Positions 1-8,264 of a stretch of 64,000 nucleotides of DNA are shown one piece after another (the first letter of the stretch is position 1; the number at the start of each line of letters is the position of its first letter). The translations under genes were made by a program, and so were the position numbers. The stretch comes from Bacteroidales bacterium (GTDB taxonomy: Bacteria; Bacteroidota; Bacteroidia; Bacteroidales; UBA1715), in NCBI GenBank assembly GCA_017516865.1, contig JAFXAU010000026.1, positions 69,220 to 133,219 of the forward strand. Direction: 5' to 3'. Below the pieces are notes generated by a model. That model saw only the letters and a program-made list of their open reading frames with translations, had not been told where the DNA came from and searched no databases.

Positions 1-264
1 TCCAACTTGTTCCGAAATGAGCAATTCAGGATAGGAACTACAGTCGCAGCCGAAACCGTGTTGTGCTAAAATCTTTATCAGATAAGGGTTTGGAGTAGCT
101 TTTACTGCAAAATATTCGTGAAAACCCTCGTTCCACGCAAACGCCTTTTTAAGTTCTTCGGCATTCTCAATTATCGCCTTTTCGTCGTATATGTGGAACG
201 GCGTAGGATATTGTTTTATGATTTCCTGAATTTGTTCTTTTGTGAACGGAACTGATTTAGCCAT
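1..264 (-). CDS. lysA: Diaminopimelate decarboxylase, N-terminal part (cut by window edge)
   Basis: The first 88 codons of a pyridoxal-phosphate group IV decarboxylase are visible. The start ATG lies at 264-262 and the frame runs off the left edge. The segment YPTPFHIYDE near residues 19-28 followed by EYFAVKATPNP, with K55 as the likely PLP lysine, is the usual N-terminal barrel pattern of LysA-type enzymes, which make lysine from meso-diaminopimelate. Catalytic residues of the C-terminal domain are outside the window, so a related decarboxylase (ornithine, arginine or carboxynorspermidine) cannot be fully excluded. It is divergent from xseA, with 74 bases between the start codons. Confidence 0.8.
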   Translation of the reverse strand, partial: MAKSVPFTKEQIQEIIKQYPTPFHIYDEKAIIENAEELKKAFAWNEGFHEYFAVKATPNPYLIKILAQHGFGCDCSSYPELLISEQVG

Positions 265-285
265 TGTCGTTTATTTTTTATGCGA

Positions 286-293
286 CAAAAATA
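286..293 (-). promoter_or_regulatory. -7 box TATTTTTG before lysA
   Basis: On the minus strand TATTTTTG matches the Bacteroidota -7 consensus TAnnTTTG exactly and lies about 21 bases upstream of the decarboxylase ATG. No clear -33 TTTG is seen. Confidence 0.5.
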
Positions 294-325
294 CAGATTC
301 TCATTAGAAAATTCCACAAAATCGT

Positions 326-333
326 TACATTTG
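326..333 (+). promoter_or_regulatory. -7 box TACATTTG directly before xseA
   Basis: TACATTTG matches TAnnTTTG exactly and ends five bases before the ATG at 339. Transcription expected about seven bases downstream would begin at or next to the start codon, so the message may be leaderless. A -33 element is not obvious. Confidence 0.45.
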
Positions 334-338
334 TTGTG

Positions 339-1640
339 ATGGAAGAAAGTATTTCGTTATCGGAATTGGCTTCAATAATTTCCGAAGGATTGAAAAAATC
401 CCTCGAGCCTAAGTATTGGATAGTGGGAGAGATAAGCGAAATTCAGGCAAACCGCAATGGTCATTGTTATTTGGAACTTATCGAGAAACTCGAAGACGAA
501 GAAAATCCATTGGCAAAAATGCGTGCCACAATATGGGCTAATGTTTACAGAATGTTGGCTCCCTATTTTGAGTCTGAGACAGGCAGCCAGTTGTCTGTCG
601 GTATGAAAATAATGGTTCAAGTTTCGGTGAATTTTCATGCACTATACGGGTTCAGTCTGCAAATTACCGACATAAATCCGTCGTACACCGTTGGCGAAGA
701 CGAACTACGTCGACAGAAAATTATCCGTCAGTTGGAGGAAGACGGTGTTTTTGAACTGAACAAAGAAGTAGATTTGCCATCGGTCATTCAACGGGTTGCA
801 GTCGTCTCGTCGAACAATGCCGCTGGGTATCAGGACTTTATAAATCAGTTGGAAAACAATACTTATGGATTTGACATTCGGACGACGCTTTTCAATGCGG
901 CGATGCAGGGCGTTGAGGTAGAAAACTCCGTAATAAATTGTCTTGACGAAATTGCAAGCCGCGAAGACGAATTTGACGTTGTGGTCATTATTCGTGGTGG
1001 CGGTGCTCGTACTGATTTACGTTGGTTCGACAATTATAAAATTGCCTCGAATGTCGCACAATTCCCTTTGCCTGTCCTTACAGGAATTGGTCATAACAAA
1101 GATTTGTCTATAACCGACATGGTTGCCCATACGTCGCTCAAAACCCCGACGGCCGTTGCCGATTTCATCGTCGATACGAATGAAGAATTTTTGTCGCAAC
1201 TCAACGATTTACAAGAACAACTTTCGGATTTGTTCCACGAACGCATGGATGACGAAACCGACAAATTGCGGGATTTTTTATCTGCAATAAAACAATCATA
1301 CAAAATTGCGTTGCTGAAAGCAGAAAGTTCCATTGAACAGACAATTCAGGGAATTTTACATGCTGCTGCAATCAAAAAGACAAAAGCTCTTGCAGATGTG
1401 GAAAAATTGCAACAACGAATTTTTGAAGGAGTGCGGACAAATATTAATAATCGTGCAAACAGATTGCAACTCGTTGAGTCGAAAATAGATGCAAAAAATC
1501 CTGAAAAAATTTTGAGGTCTGGATACACGCTCACGACAAACTGCAAAGGAGAAATTATCCGTTCGCGTAAACAAATAAAATCTAAGGAAATAATTGTGAC
1601 ACATTTTGCAGATGGACAAATTGAAAGTACGGTTAATTAA
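339..1640 (+). CDS. xseA: Exodeoxyribonuclease VII large subunit
   Basis: XseA (433 residues) is the catalytic subunit of exonuclease VII, which degrades single-stranded DNA to oligonucleotides. An N-terminal OB-fold (KYWIVGEISEIQ near residues 18-30, then GHCYLELIEK) is followed by the family core with IIRGGGARTDLRWFDN and TGIGHNKDLSITDMVAHTSLKTPTA, and a long charged helical region typical of the family. Length is normal. The frame is open from 264 by a TTG, but the ATG at 339 is preferred: the OB-fold starts right after it, an exact -7 box precedes it, and the earlier start would overlap the divergent gene. No xseB follows; the next gene is unrelated. Confidence 0.95.
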   Translation: MEESISLSELASIISEGLKKSLEPKYWIVGEISEIQANRNGHCYLELIEKLEDEENPLAKMRATIWANVYRMLAPYFESETGSQLSVGMKIMVQVSVNFHALYGFSLQITDINPSYTVGEDELRRQKIIRQLEEDGVFELNKEVDLPSVIQRVAVVSSNNAAGYQDFINQLENNTYGFDIRTTLFNAAMQGVEVENSVINCLDEIASREDEFDVVVIIRGGGARTDLRWFDNYKIASNVAQFPLPVLTGIGHNKDLSITDMVAHTSLKTPTAVADFIVDTNEEFLSQLNDLQEQLSDLFHERMDDETDKLRDFLSAIKQSYKIALLKAESSIEQTIQGILHAAAIKKTKALADVEKLQQRIFEGVRTNINNRANRLQLVESKIDAKNPEKILRSGYTLTTNCKGEIIRSRKQIKSKEIIVTHFADGQIESTVN

Positions 1641-1709
1641 ATGCTCAATGCGTAATGCTCAATGCGTAATTAAAAATGAATAATTCACAATGTATAATGC
1701 ACAATGCAC
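1640..1709 (+). repeat. Array of ten degenerate heptanucleotides (AATKCNN)
   Basis: Starting on the last base of the xseA stop codon, ten consecutive 7-base units each begin with AAT: AATGCTC, AATGCGT, AATGCTC, AATGCGT, AATTAAA, AATGAAT, AATTCAC, AATGTAT, AATGCAC, AATGCAC, with no break in register. Similar arrays occur at 14588, 16839, 22167 and 23229. The open frame of the next gene runs through the array by chance, so its first ATG (1676) lies inside the repeat. Confidence 0.85.
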
Positions 1710-1714
1710 AAAAA

Positions 1715-2326
1715 ATGGGAGGGATAAAAAAATATACTTTTAGATGGTTGCTTGTGAGTATATTCATAGTTCTTTGTAACTACGGAATGTCGCAGAATTT
1801 TTCGGGTGGATTGATGGGGGGCTTTACAACCAGTCAGGTTAATGGTGACGAAAACGGTGGTTTTCATCGAATTGGACCCATGGGAGGAATTTTTGCGGAA
1901 TACCACCAAACCAAAGACTCTCCGTTTTTTCACGTTTTTGAGTTACGCTTTGCTGAAAAAGGAGCAGCGAATGCCGGTCACGATTTTAAAACCTCGTTAG
2001 GATATGTCGATGCGGGATACCTGTGGGCTGTTTGTCCAGCTTATTTTATTGGTGACAATTTTCCGGCTCGTTTACGCTTTAAAGTTGGTACGGAAGTTTC
2101 AGCAAAAATCTACGAAAACACTTCGTTCAATGGTGTGAAAAATAAAAGCGAGGCACTCGGCCGACTTGACTGGCAAATCTGCGGAGCCTTCGATTTTATG
2201 TTTCCAAGAGTGAGCTTTGAGGCAGGAACGACGTATTCCATCATTCCAATAGAAAATAGATACAGAAACCTTGTACTATACGCTTGTGTTCGTGTATATG
2301 TTATTCCGAATCTTGCTACTTTTTAA
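1715..2326 (+). CDS. Secreted outer-membrane beta-barrel-like protein, unknown function
   Basis: A 203-residue protein with an N-terminal signal peptide (basic KKYTFRW, hydrophobic LLVSIFIVLC, likely cleavage near MSQ-NF). The mature part has alternating patterns and GGLMGG / GPMGGIFAEY segments resembling the PorT-like outer-membrane beta-barrel family. The ATG at 1715 is chosen over 1676 because codons 1676-1709 consist of heptanucleotide repeat and would put 13 odd residues before the signal peptide. It converges with the next gene, the two stops overlapping by 11 bases. The specific role is unknown. Confidence 0.7.
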   Translation: MGGIKKYTFRWLLVSIFIVLCNYGMSQNFSGGLMGGFTTSQVNGDENGGFHRIGPMGGIFAEYHQTKDSPFFHVFELRFAEKGAANAGHDFKTSLGYVDAGYLWAVCPAYFIGDNFPARLRFKVGTEVSAKIYENTSFNGVKNKSEALGRLDWQICGAFDFMFPRVSFEAGTTYSIIPIENRYRNLVLYACVRVYVIPNLATF

Positions 2327-3209
2327 ACGTTGCCAGCGTTTTCCAATCCTTTGCCTGCATACCATTTAGGTTTGGCGAAGCATTTCCTGCCATTTTGTGG
2401 AATGCAAAATAATACAGATTACCCTCGGTGTCCATCAATATTTTGTAACAACGTCCTGGAATCATTTCGCCATTCTGAACCATTTCCTCGTCAGTCCAGC
2501 CGACAATGTGAAGGAACAGTGCGTTAGCTTCTTTTCTACGGATTACTTTTTCCAAATCATCTCTGTCCTCGCATATAGAGACTTTAGCTAATGGATTTAT
2601 TGCAGAAATTTCTGACGGTTCGTCGAACAGAGGCGTTTGTTCGTGTTTCACCATATAAATTGTTTTCCCCGAGATGCTCTTTTTCTTTTTCGTGTACGAT
2701 GCGAACTTTTTGTCTTTCAACAACGCAGGATTTGATGGAATTGCCTGGACATGCTTGTTGAAGAACGCAACAATTGCAGGCAGTTTATATGTCATTTCGA
2801 ATTCGTCACTCAAATCGTAGCAAAGCGGAAATGTACAAACTTCGGGCAAATCGCTAAGAGTTTCGTATTCGCCGCCAATCCATAGGCTCAAAAATAGGTA
2901 TTTAACAGAATCCTTGTCTTCGACGAACACCGTAGTTACAGGAACGAGGAACGCATTTTTAGGATTTTGCAGTTTTGTGCTGTCCAACACATCAATATGA
3001 ATAAACTTGAACGGCGTCAGTGTCCAGTTTTTTTCGACAGCCTTACGGATTTCCGAATTATAGTCGTTTATCGGATTATTGTCGAGCACCACATACAAAG
3101 TTGCTCCCTGGAGCATGTCGTTCACTTGATTTATCGTCGCAGTAGGACGTTGTGCAAACATTGTTACCGAAGCAATTACGGACAATACAAGAGTAAAAAT
3201 TCGTTTCAT
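2316..3209 (-). CDS. Secreted protein of unknown function
   Basis: A 297-residue protein with a clear signal peptide (MKRIFTLVLSVIASVTMFAQ) and so probably periplasmic or outer-membrane associated. I do not recognise a domain. The mature part is rich in aromatic and acidic residues (YVVLDNNPINDYNSEIRKAVE, then WTLTPFKFIHIDV), a pattern I associate with uncharacterised Bacteroidota proteins. It begins one base after the stop of the VWA gene and is probably the last gene of the lpxC-lpxA-apbE-VWA transcription unit. The 3' end overlaps the convergent gene by 11 bases. Confidence 0.75.
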   Translation of the reverse strand: MKRIFTLVLSVIASVTMFAQRPTATINQVNDMLQGATLYVVLDNNPINDYNSEIRKAVEKNWTLTPFKFIHIDVLDSTKLQNPKNAFLVPVTTVFVEDKDSVKYLFLSLWIGGEYETLSDLPEVCTFPLCYDLSDEFEMTYKLPAIVAFFNKHVQAIPSNPALLKDKKFASYTKKKKSISGKTIYMVKHEQTPLFDEPSEISAINPLAKVSICEDRDDLEKVIRRKEANALFLHIVGWTDEEMVQNGEMIPGRCYKILMDTEGNLYYFAFHKMAGNASPNLNGMQAKDWKTLATFKK

Positions 3210-3210
3210 A

Positions 3211-4617
3211 TTATTTTTTGTTTAGTTGAATATACAAATTACATCCCGAAGTGATTTCGAACGACTGGGAAATAGATTTTTCCGTGTCGGTCTCGAATTT
3301 GTCACGCCATATAATTACGTATTTCCCTGGTTGTAAGGTGAGTACGTCGTTTTTTCTGCTGTCGGGACTTAAATATGTGACAAATTCCAAGTCGGTATTT
3401 CTGTCGATATATATTGCACCGATACCCATTTGCGGTCGTGTGAATGTAACATGACCCGGGGCGGGCACTTTTATTGTCTTAACTTCGTCGGGTTTCACTT
3501 CCACGTCGTAAAAATATGTTCGTGGCATGGTCAGCACTTCAAGGTCGTATTTCCCGGTAATGTATTTGACTTTTTCGTTCGCCTGCTGAACCATCAATGT
3601 GTTCATGTCGCCCTGCTGACGGACAATAGTTTCGAACGGCATGGACAGATTTACGCCATACGGACGTTCTACCATTAAATATCCCTGAGGAGCGTCAATT
3701 TTTACAATCGTATGTTTTCCTGGTTCAAGATTCACATTTTCTGCATATACTGGCGGAATAGTATGTACCTTTATTTTGTAGGAAACCAATGGGTCGAGGA
3801 ACAAAATGTCGGGTTCGCCAGGCTTTATGACCGAATGGACAAAATTATAGCGGATGAAACCTGTAACATTGTCATAAAACGTCATTGGCACGTCCGTCTC
3901 GCGCGGTTTCTTGTATGCGTCAAGCAGATACACCTGTAACGGTGTGCTGGTCATTGCCTTATCCATCGCCATGTTCAACACGGGCAAGAAATCAAGTTCG
4001 TTTTTCGCACTGAATACGTGGCCAGCACAATCGAACATTTTGTTAAAATCAACTTCGTTGCCTACGCCGATGATAAATGGTTTGAGTATGACACCCTTTT
4101 CTTGCAATTTGCGGGAAATGGCACATGGGTCACCGTCGCAGGCTTCAACACCGTCGGTAATCAGGAAAATTATATTTCGAGCCGTAGAATCGGGTGGAAA
4201 ATCTTTAGCGGCCTGTTCTATGGAATATGCAATCGGCGTTGTTCCGTGTGGATTTAGTGACAGAATTTTATTGACAATTTCGGGGAGATTGTTTTTCCCG
4301 AACGGAACTTCAAGGTGGGAATCCTTGCAATCTTGCGGCGGAAACGGCGAACGATTTCCGTATATACGTAAGCCGACTTCTACATTCGGAATTTTTGAAA
4401 CGCTGTCGATGAATGGAATCAGAATGCTTTTTGCCACTTCCATTTTTGAATGTCGTTCCCAAATGCCGAGCATGCTGTAGGAACCATCGAAGATAAAAAG
4501 TACGCGCGTTAGCGGCATCACATTCGGAATGGTTGCCAACTGTTGGGCAAAAACAGACGTGTGAGCAAGACAAACAACACTCACAAGCAAAATAACTATT
4601 TTCCGTAATGTCTTCAT
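3211..4617 (-). CDS. Secreted von Willebrand factor A domain protein
   Basis: A 468-residue exported protein. After a signal peptide (KIVILLVSVVCL to VFAQ) comes a VWA domain with the metal-ion (MIDAS) motif DGSYSM at about residues 44-49, a GTTPIAYS segment supplying the Thr, and FLITDGVEACDGDPC supplying the last Asp. The remaining half looks like beta-sandwich repeats. VWA domains bind partner proteins through a divalent cation. The ATG at 4617 is used because it starts the signal peptide; the frame also opens at 4641. It lies 53 bases after apbE and 1 base before the next secreted protein. Confidence 0.85.
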   Translation of the reverse strand: MKTLRKIVILLVSVVCLAHTSVFAQQLATIPNVMPLTRVLFIFDGSYSMLGIWERHSKMEVAKSILIPFIDSVSKIPNVEVGLRIYGNRSPFPPQDCKDSHLEVPFGKNNLPEIVNKILSLNPHGTTPIAYSIEQAAKDFPPDSTARNIIFLITDGVEACDGDPCAISRKLQEKGVILKPFIIGVGNEVDFNKMFDCAGHVFSAKNELDFLPVLNMAMDKAMTSTPLQVYLLDAYKKPRETDVPMTFYDNVTGFIRYNFVHSVIKPGEPDILFLDPLVSYKIKVHTIPPVYAENVNLEPGKHTIVKIDAPQGYLMVERPYGVNLSMPFETIVRQQGDMNTLMVQQANEKVKYITGKYDLEVLTMPRTYFYDVEVKPDEVKTIKVPAPGHVTFTRPQMGIGAIYIDRNTDLEFVTYLSPDSRKNDVLTLQPGKYVIIWRDKFETDTEKSISQSFEITSGCNLYIQLNKK

Positions 4618-4670
4618 TCGCACAAATTTAAACAAATCCATCTTTTTAAGACGGAAATATGTCGGTTTTA

Positions 4671-5711
4671 TTACTTGTCGTGTGTTTTTTTCACAACAAC
4701 ATCTTTGGTGGAATACGTCTGCAACGAATCTCCACCGTCAAAAATCAATAGAGCGCCGTATTCGGGATGACGGGCGAAAAACTGTTTCGACTTTTCCACG
4801 CCCATCACCATGCAAGCAGTTGCAATTGCGTCTGCCTCGATACATTCTGTTGCAAAGACAGTCGCACTCAACAAATCAGATGGAATGGTCTGTCCTGTTT
4901 TGGGATTGATGGTGTGCGAAAACTTTCGGCCGTCTTCATAATAAAATTTCCTATAATTTCCCGATGTCGCCAACGAACGGTTATCCAATTCCACAGCCAC
5001 GTCGAATGACGATTCTAACGATTTTTCGTCAATACCTTCTTCTGGTCGAGTTATGCCGATTGTCCAAGTATTTCCTTTGGCATTCACGCCCTTAGCACGC
5101 ATTTCGCAGCCGACGTCGACTAAATAGTTTTTCACTCCAAGATTTTCGAGGTATTGTGCGATTAAATCAGTCGAATATCCCTGAGCTATTGCATTTCCAA
5201 TGATTTGAACCCTCGGGTCGGATTTTATAAAACGATTGTTCTGAACCGAAAACTTATCCATACCGACAAATTGTCGAATGCTGTCAATCTGTTTTGCCGT
5301 CGGGACTATAGAACCTTTTGCCGTGTCGGGCCCGAATTTCCACGCATTCACCAACGGAGCTACGGTAATATCAAACATACTGTCGGTTATGGAAGACACG
5401 AATTTCGATTTTTCCAAAAAATAACAGAACTGCGGCGTGAGTCGTATAGTCGTGTCGTTGTTGTTTATTCTCGAAATCATTGATTCGCCGATGTACACAC
5501 TAAATGTTGTGTCAAAGTTTTTCAGCAACGAATCGAACTCAGGTTTCCGCATTTTCGTGTCTTCATATATCACACGATAATAGGTTCCTTGTGCCAAGCC
5601 TGTCACTTCGTAATACTGTTTTTTCCCGTCACTGCCGCAGGAATTTAAAAATAAAACAGCGACAACTCCGAGGAGACATCGCTGTATGTTTATTTGTTTG
5701 AAATAGTTCAT
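4671..5711 (-). CDS. apbE: FAD:protein FMN transferase (ApbE family lipoprotein)
   Basis: ApbE enzymes use FAD to attach FMN covalently to Thr/Ser residues of exported proteins such as Na+-translocating NQR or RNF subunits. This 346-residue copy has a lipoprotein signal peptide (lipobox LNSC, Cys25) and family motifs: GLAQGTYYRV early, YLVDVGCEMRAKG in the middle, then ATSGNYRKFYYEDGRKFSH followed by TINPKTGQ. It starts one base after the lpxA stop, so it is almost certainly co-transcribed with the lipid A genes. That placement is probably incidental to its chemistry. Confidence 0.88.
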   Translation of the reverse strand: MNYFKQINIQRCLLGVVAVLFLNSCGSDGKKQYYEVTGLAQGTYYRVIYEDTKMRKPEFDSLLKNFDTTFSVYIGESMISRINNNDTTIRLTPQFCYFLEKSKFVSSITDSMFDITVAPLVNAWKFGPDTAKGSIVPTAKQIDSIRQFVGMDKFSVQNNRFIKSDPRVQIIGNAIAQGYSTDLIAQYLENLGVKNYLVDVGCEMRAKGVNAKGNTWTIGITRPEEGIDEKSLESSFDVAVELDNRSLATSGNYRKFYYEDGRKFSHTINPKTGQTIPSDLLSATVFATECIEADAIATACMVMGVEKSKQFFARHPEYGALLIFDGGDSLQTYSTKDVVVKKTHDK

Positions 5712-5712
5712 T

Positions 5713-6492
5713 TTACGGTTTTTTAATAATTCCGTTCGGTGAATTTTCTATGAAAGACAGTATCATGTCTCTTTCTTCCGATTGTGGAATCTGCGTTCTT
5801 ACCATTTCGAGCGCATCTTTCTGCAATACGCCTTTTTGCAAGAAGATCAAACGATAGATATCTTGAATCTGACGAATTTTTTCTTCGGCAAAACCACGGC
5901 GAGCCAAACCTACGGAATTTACACCGATGTATTGGATAGGTTCTTCGGCTGCTTTTACAAATGGAGGAACATTTTTACGGATAAACGTGCCGCCACCGAT
6001 GAATGCGTGGTCGCCGACGTGCATAAACTGCTGTGCGCCAGCCTTTCCTTCAATGATAACAAAATTACCTATTACGCAATGTCCCGAAAGAGCCGCATAG
6101 TTGGCAAAAATGCAGTTGTCGCCCACAATACAGTCGTGTGCAATGTGAACATATCCCATCAAAAGGCAATTTTTCCCGACTTTTGTAGTCATTTTGTCGA
6201 CAGTTCCTCTGTGTATCGTCACACATTCGCGGATAACTGTATTGTCGCCAATTTCAGTCGTAGTGTGTTCACCGGCGAATTTCAAATCCTGTGGAATTGC
6301 AGAAATGACGGCTCCTGGGAATATGTGACAATTTTTCCCGATTCTTGCACCTGGCATAATAGTCACATTCGGTTCAATCACTGTTCCGTCGCCGATTTCC
6401 ACATCGTCATAAATATAAGAGAATGGAGATATTACTACATCTTTTCCAATCTTTGCATCAGGATGAATAAAAGCTAAAGGCTGTTGTGTCAT
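5713..6492 (-). CDS. lpxA: UDP-N-acetylglucosamine O-acyltransferase
   Basis: LpxA transfers a 3-hydroxyacyl chain to UDP-GlcNAc, the first step of lipid A synthesis, in the cytoplasm. The 259-residue protein is a left-handed beta-helix of hexapeptide repeats (IHPDAKIGKDVVISPF and onwards) with the catalytic-His segment YVHIAHDCIVGDN and the HRGT segment, then a helical C-terminus. The ATG at 6492 is chosen over 6540 because the canonical N-terminus (QPLAFIHPDA) follows it. It starts one base after the lpxC/fabZ stop and ends one base before apbE. Confidence 0.95.
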   Translation of the reverse strand: MTQQPLAFIHPDAKIGKDVVISPFSYIYDDVEIGDGTVIEPNVTIMPGARIGKNCHIFPGAVISAIPQDLKFAGEHTTTEIGDNTVIRECVTIHRGTVDKMTTKVGKNCLLMGYVHIAHDCIVGDNCIFANYAALSGHCVIGNFVIIEGKAGAQQFMHVGDHAFIGGGTFIRKNVPPFVKAAEEPIQYIGVNSVGLARRGFAEEKIRQIQDIYRLIFLQKGVLQKDALEMVRTQIPQSEERDMILSFIENSPNGIIKKP

Positions 6493-6493
6493 C

Positions 6494-7888
6494 TTAATTC
6501 GTTTTTTTATTTGTTTGTGCTTTAATTTCGCCTTCCGCAACCAATTGACCAGCTACGAAAGAATAACATTTCATATAAACTACTCCACGTCGGATTGGAG
6601 CAAGAAGTTGCAGTTTAAACACCAGCGTGTCGCCTGGACTAACTTTTTTGCGGAACTTCACGTTATCGACGCTGAGAAAATATACTAAATAATCAGAAGG
6701 TTTTTCCACCTGCGACAATGCGAATACACCTGCGCATTGTACCATTCCTTCGAGAATCAGTACGCCCGGCATGACAGGGTCGGCAGGAAAGTGACCTTGG
6801 AAGAACGGTTCGTCGGCCGTCACATTTTTAATTCCCACAACTTCCTTGTCGGAGACAGACATGATTTTGTCAACAAGCTGGAACGGATAACTATACGGCA
6901 ACAAAGCTTTTAATTTCTTGTTGTCGTACACAGGTTCCGCCGAAAAATCAATGCTTGGAGCAATGACCTTAACCGAAGGTTTGAGTTGTTTTCTTAAAAT
7001 CTTTGCAAATTCGGTGTTTGCCTTATGACCAGGAATGGTTGCAATAATATGACCTTTTATTGGTTTGCCGACCAACCATAAATCACCTATCAAATCCAAA
7101 AGTTTATGGCGGGCAGGTTCGTTTTCGAACGACAATTCCGTGTTGTTCAAAACGCCTTCTTTTTCAATATTGATTTCCTTTCCTGGAAATAGTTTCGACA
7201 TTCGTGCAATTTCTTCGGGAGAAACCTTTCGGTCGACAAACACGATTGCATTGTCCAAATCGCCTCCTTTTATTAGATTGGCGGCGAGCATCATTTCTAT
7301 TTCACGGAAAAAGCAGAATGTCTTGCAACACGCAATTTCCTTTCCGAAATCGTTCAAGTCGCTCAAACTTGCAAATTGGTTACGGAGCATGAACGAATCG
7401 TAACTGATTTTTACATCGACACGGAACGTATCGCACGGATATGCAATAATTTCAACACCGCGTTCTGGTTCGAGATATACAGTTTTTTCTTTGATTTCGA
7501 GATATTCAAGTTCTGCGTCCTGTTCTGTTGTGCCGACTTTTTCAATGCCGTCGTAAAATGGCTTTGCACTACCGTTCAAAATAGGAACTTCAGGACCGTC
7601 AACTTCAATCAAAGCATTGTTTACATGCAAAGCATGCAACGATGCCATCAAATGTTCAATGGTACTGACGAATGCTCCTGGAATTCCGATAACTGTTCCC
7701 CGCGATGTGTCGACAACATATTCTGGATTTGCCGGAATTATCGGCTTAGAATCCAAGTCAATACGTTTAAATCTGATACCCGTGTTCGGTTCCGACGGAA
7801 GAACCGTCGCCGTTGTCACTTTACCCGTATGCAATCCTTTACCCGAAAAAGAGACAGGCTGCGAAATTGTACGTTGCTTTTCTGACAT
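6494..7888 (-). CDS. lpxC/fabZ: Bifunctional UDP-3-O-acyl-GlcNAc deacetylase / 3-hydroxyacyl-ACP dehydratase
   Basis: This 464-residue fusion joins LpxC (residues about 1-310), the zinc deacetylase committing lipid A synthesis, to FabZ (about 325-464), the hotdog-fold dehydratase of fatty acid synthesis. LpxC zinc ligands are visible in STIEHLMASLHAL and in GHIIATIPGHKANTEF. The FabZ active-site helix is in PFFQGHFPADPVMPGVLILEG. The fusion is typical of Bacteroidota. The ATG at 7888 precedes the usual LpxC N-terminus; codons up to 7927 would overlap the promoter. It is the first gene of the lpxC-lpxA-apbE-VWA run. No lpxD lies upstream here; an accessory island does. Confidence 0.97.
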   Translation of the reverse strand: MSEKQRTISQPVSFSGKGLHTGKVTTATVLPSEPNTGIRFKRIDLDSKPIIPANPEYVVDTSRGTVIGIPGAFVSTIEHLMASLHALHVNNALIEVDGPEVPILNGSAKPFYDGIEKVGTTEQDAELEYLEIKEKTVYLEPERGVEIIAYPCDTFRVDVKISYDSFMLRNQFASLSDLNDFGKEIACCKTFCFFREIEMMLAANLIKGGDLDNAIVFVDRKVSPEEIARMSKLFPGKEINIEKEGVLNNTELSFENEPARHKLLDLIGDLWLVGKPIKGHIIATIPGHKANTEFAKILRKQLKPSVKVIAPSIDFSAEPVYDNKKLKALLPYSYPFQLVDKIMSVSDKEVVGIKNVTADEPFFQGHFPADPVMPGVLILEGMVQCAGVFALSQVEKPSDYLVYFLSVDNVKFRKKVSPGDTLVFKLQLLAPIRRGVVYMKCYSFVAGQLVAEGEIKAQTNKKTN

Positions 7889-7908
7889 AACCCTTCTTTT
7901 TAATAATG

Positions 7909-7916
7909 CAAATATA
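7909..7916 (-). promoter_or_regulatory. -7 box TATATTTG before lpxC/fabZ
   Basis: An exact TAnnTTTG on the minus strand about 20 bases upstream of the lpxC ATG. It supports the chosen start, because a start at 7927 would lie upstream of this box. Confidence 0.6.
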
Positions 7917-8000
7917 TGGATTTTCAATTAAAAAGAAAATGTATTTCTTTTTTGAGCAAAGAATTGATAGAATTATAAGTTCATCCAAGATACAATAGAG

Positions 8001-8031
8001 CAAAAAAGCCACGCTCTCACGTGGCTTTTCT
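8001..8031 (-). repeat. Left copy of 31-bp direct repeat = terminator hairpin
   Basis: This segment is identical over 31 bases to 14554-14584. It is an intrinsic-terminator hairpin, stem GCCACG / CGTGGC around a CTCTCA loop, flanked by A and T runs so it could act in both directions. Here it lies between divergent lpxC and the restriction gene and terminates no visible gene. At 14554 it sits just past ilvN. The left copy therefore looks like a duplicated remnant bracketing the inserted island. Confidence 0.85.
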
Positions 8032-8251
8032 TAATCTCTGTTTTAATTCATAAACGTATTCAAGTATTCCGAAGAAAATGTAAAAATTTGTTTGCGAGTA
8101 CATTCGCTGTGTTGGTTCTGGCAAAGACGGATATGGGGAAGTGGTTCAAGAAAAACTATAGTGTACAAATTGTAACCATTTGATTTTTGCATTTCTGTCT
8201 TATTATAGTATTGGGTATTAAATAAAAATCTTACATTAGCAGAGTAAAATT
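8032..8251. other. Non-coding stretch; possible ilvN-tail remnant at left end
   Basis: No convincing gene. Bases 8043-8056 read TTAATTCATAAACG, close to TTAATTCGTAAACG at 14607-14620, which is the end of ilvN. In both places it lies just beyond the 31-bp repeat, so the duplicated unit may have included the ilvN 3' end. A 99-codon minus-strand frame (8043-8342) overlaps the restriction gene start and looks spurious. A short plus-strand open run (about 8093-8161) ends in a stop and could be a gene relic; this is weak. Confidence 0.35.
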
Positions 8252-8259
8252 TATATTTG
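8252..8259 (+). promoter_or_regulatory. -7 box TATATTTG directly before the type IIG gene
   Basis: An exact TAnnTTTG ending five bases before the ATG at 8265, so transcription would start at about the start codon. No clear -33 element is seen. Confidence 0.45.
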
Positions 8260-8264
8260 GAATT

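Noticed and set aside
264..338. TTG start extending XseA by 25 residues
   Set aside because: It would overlap the divergent decarboxylase start and the -7 box; the OB-fold begins right after ATG 339.
1640..1709. CRISPR-like array
   Set aside because: Units are 7 bases without spacers; no array of 24-40 base repeats with unique spacers and no cas genes were seen anywhere.
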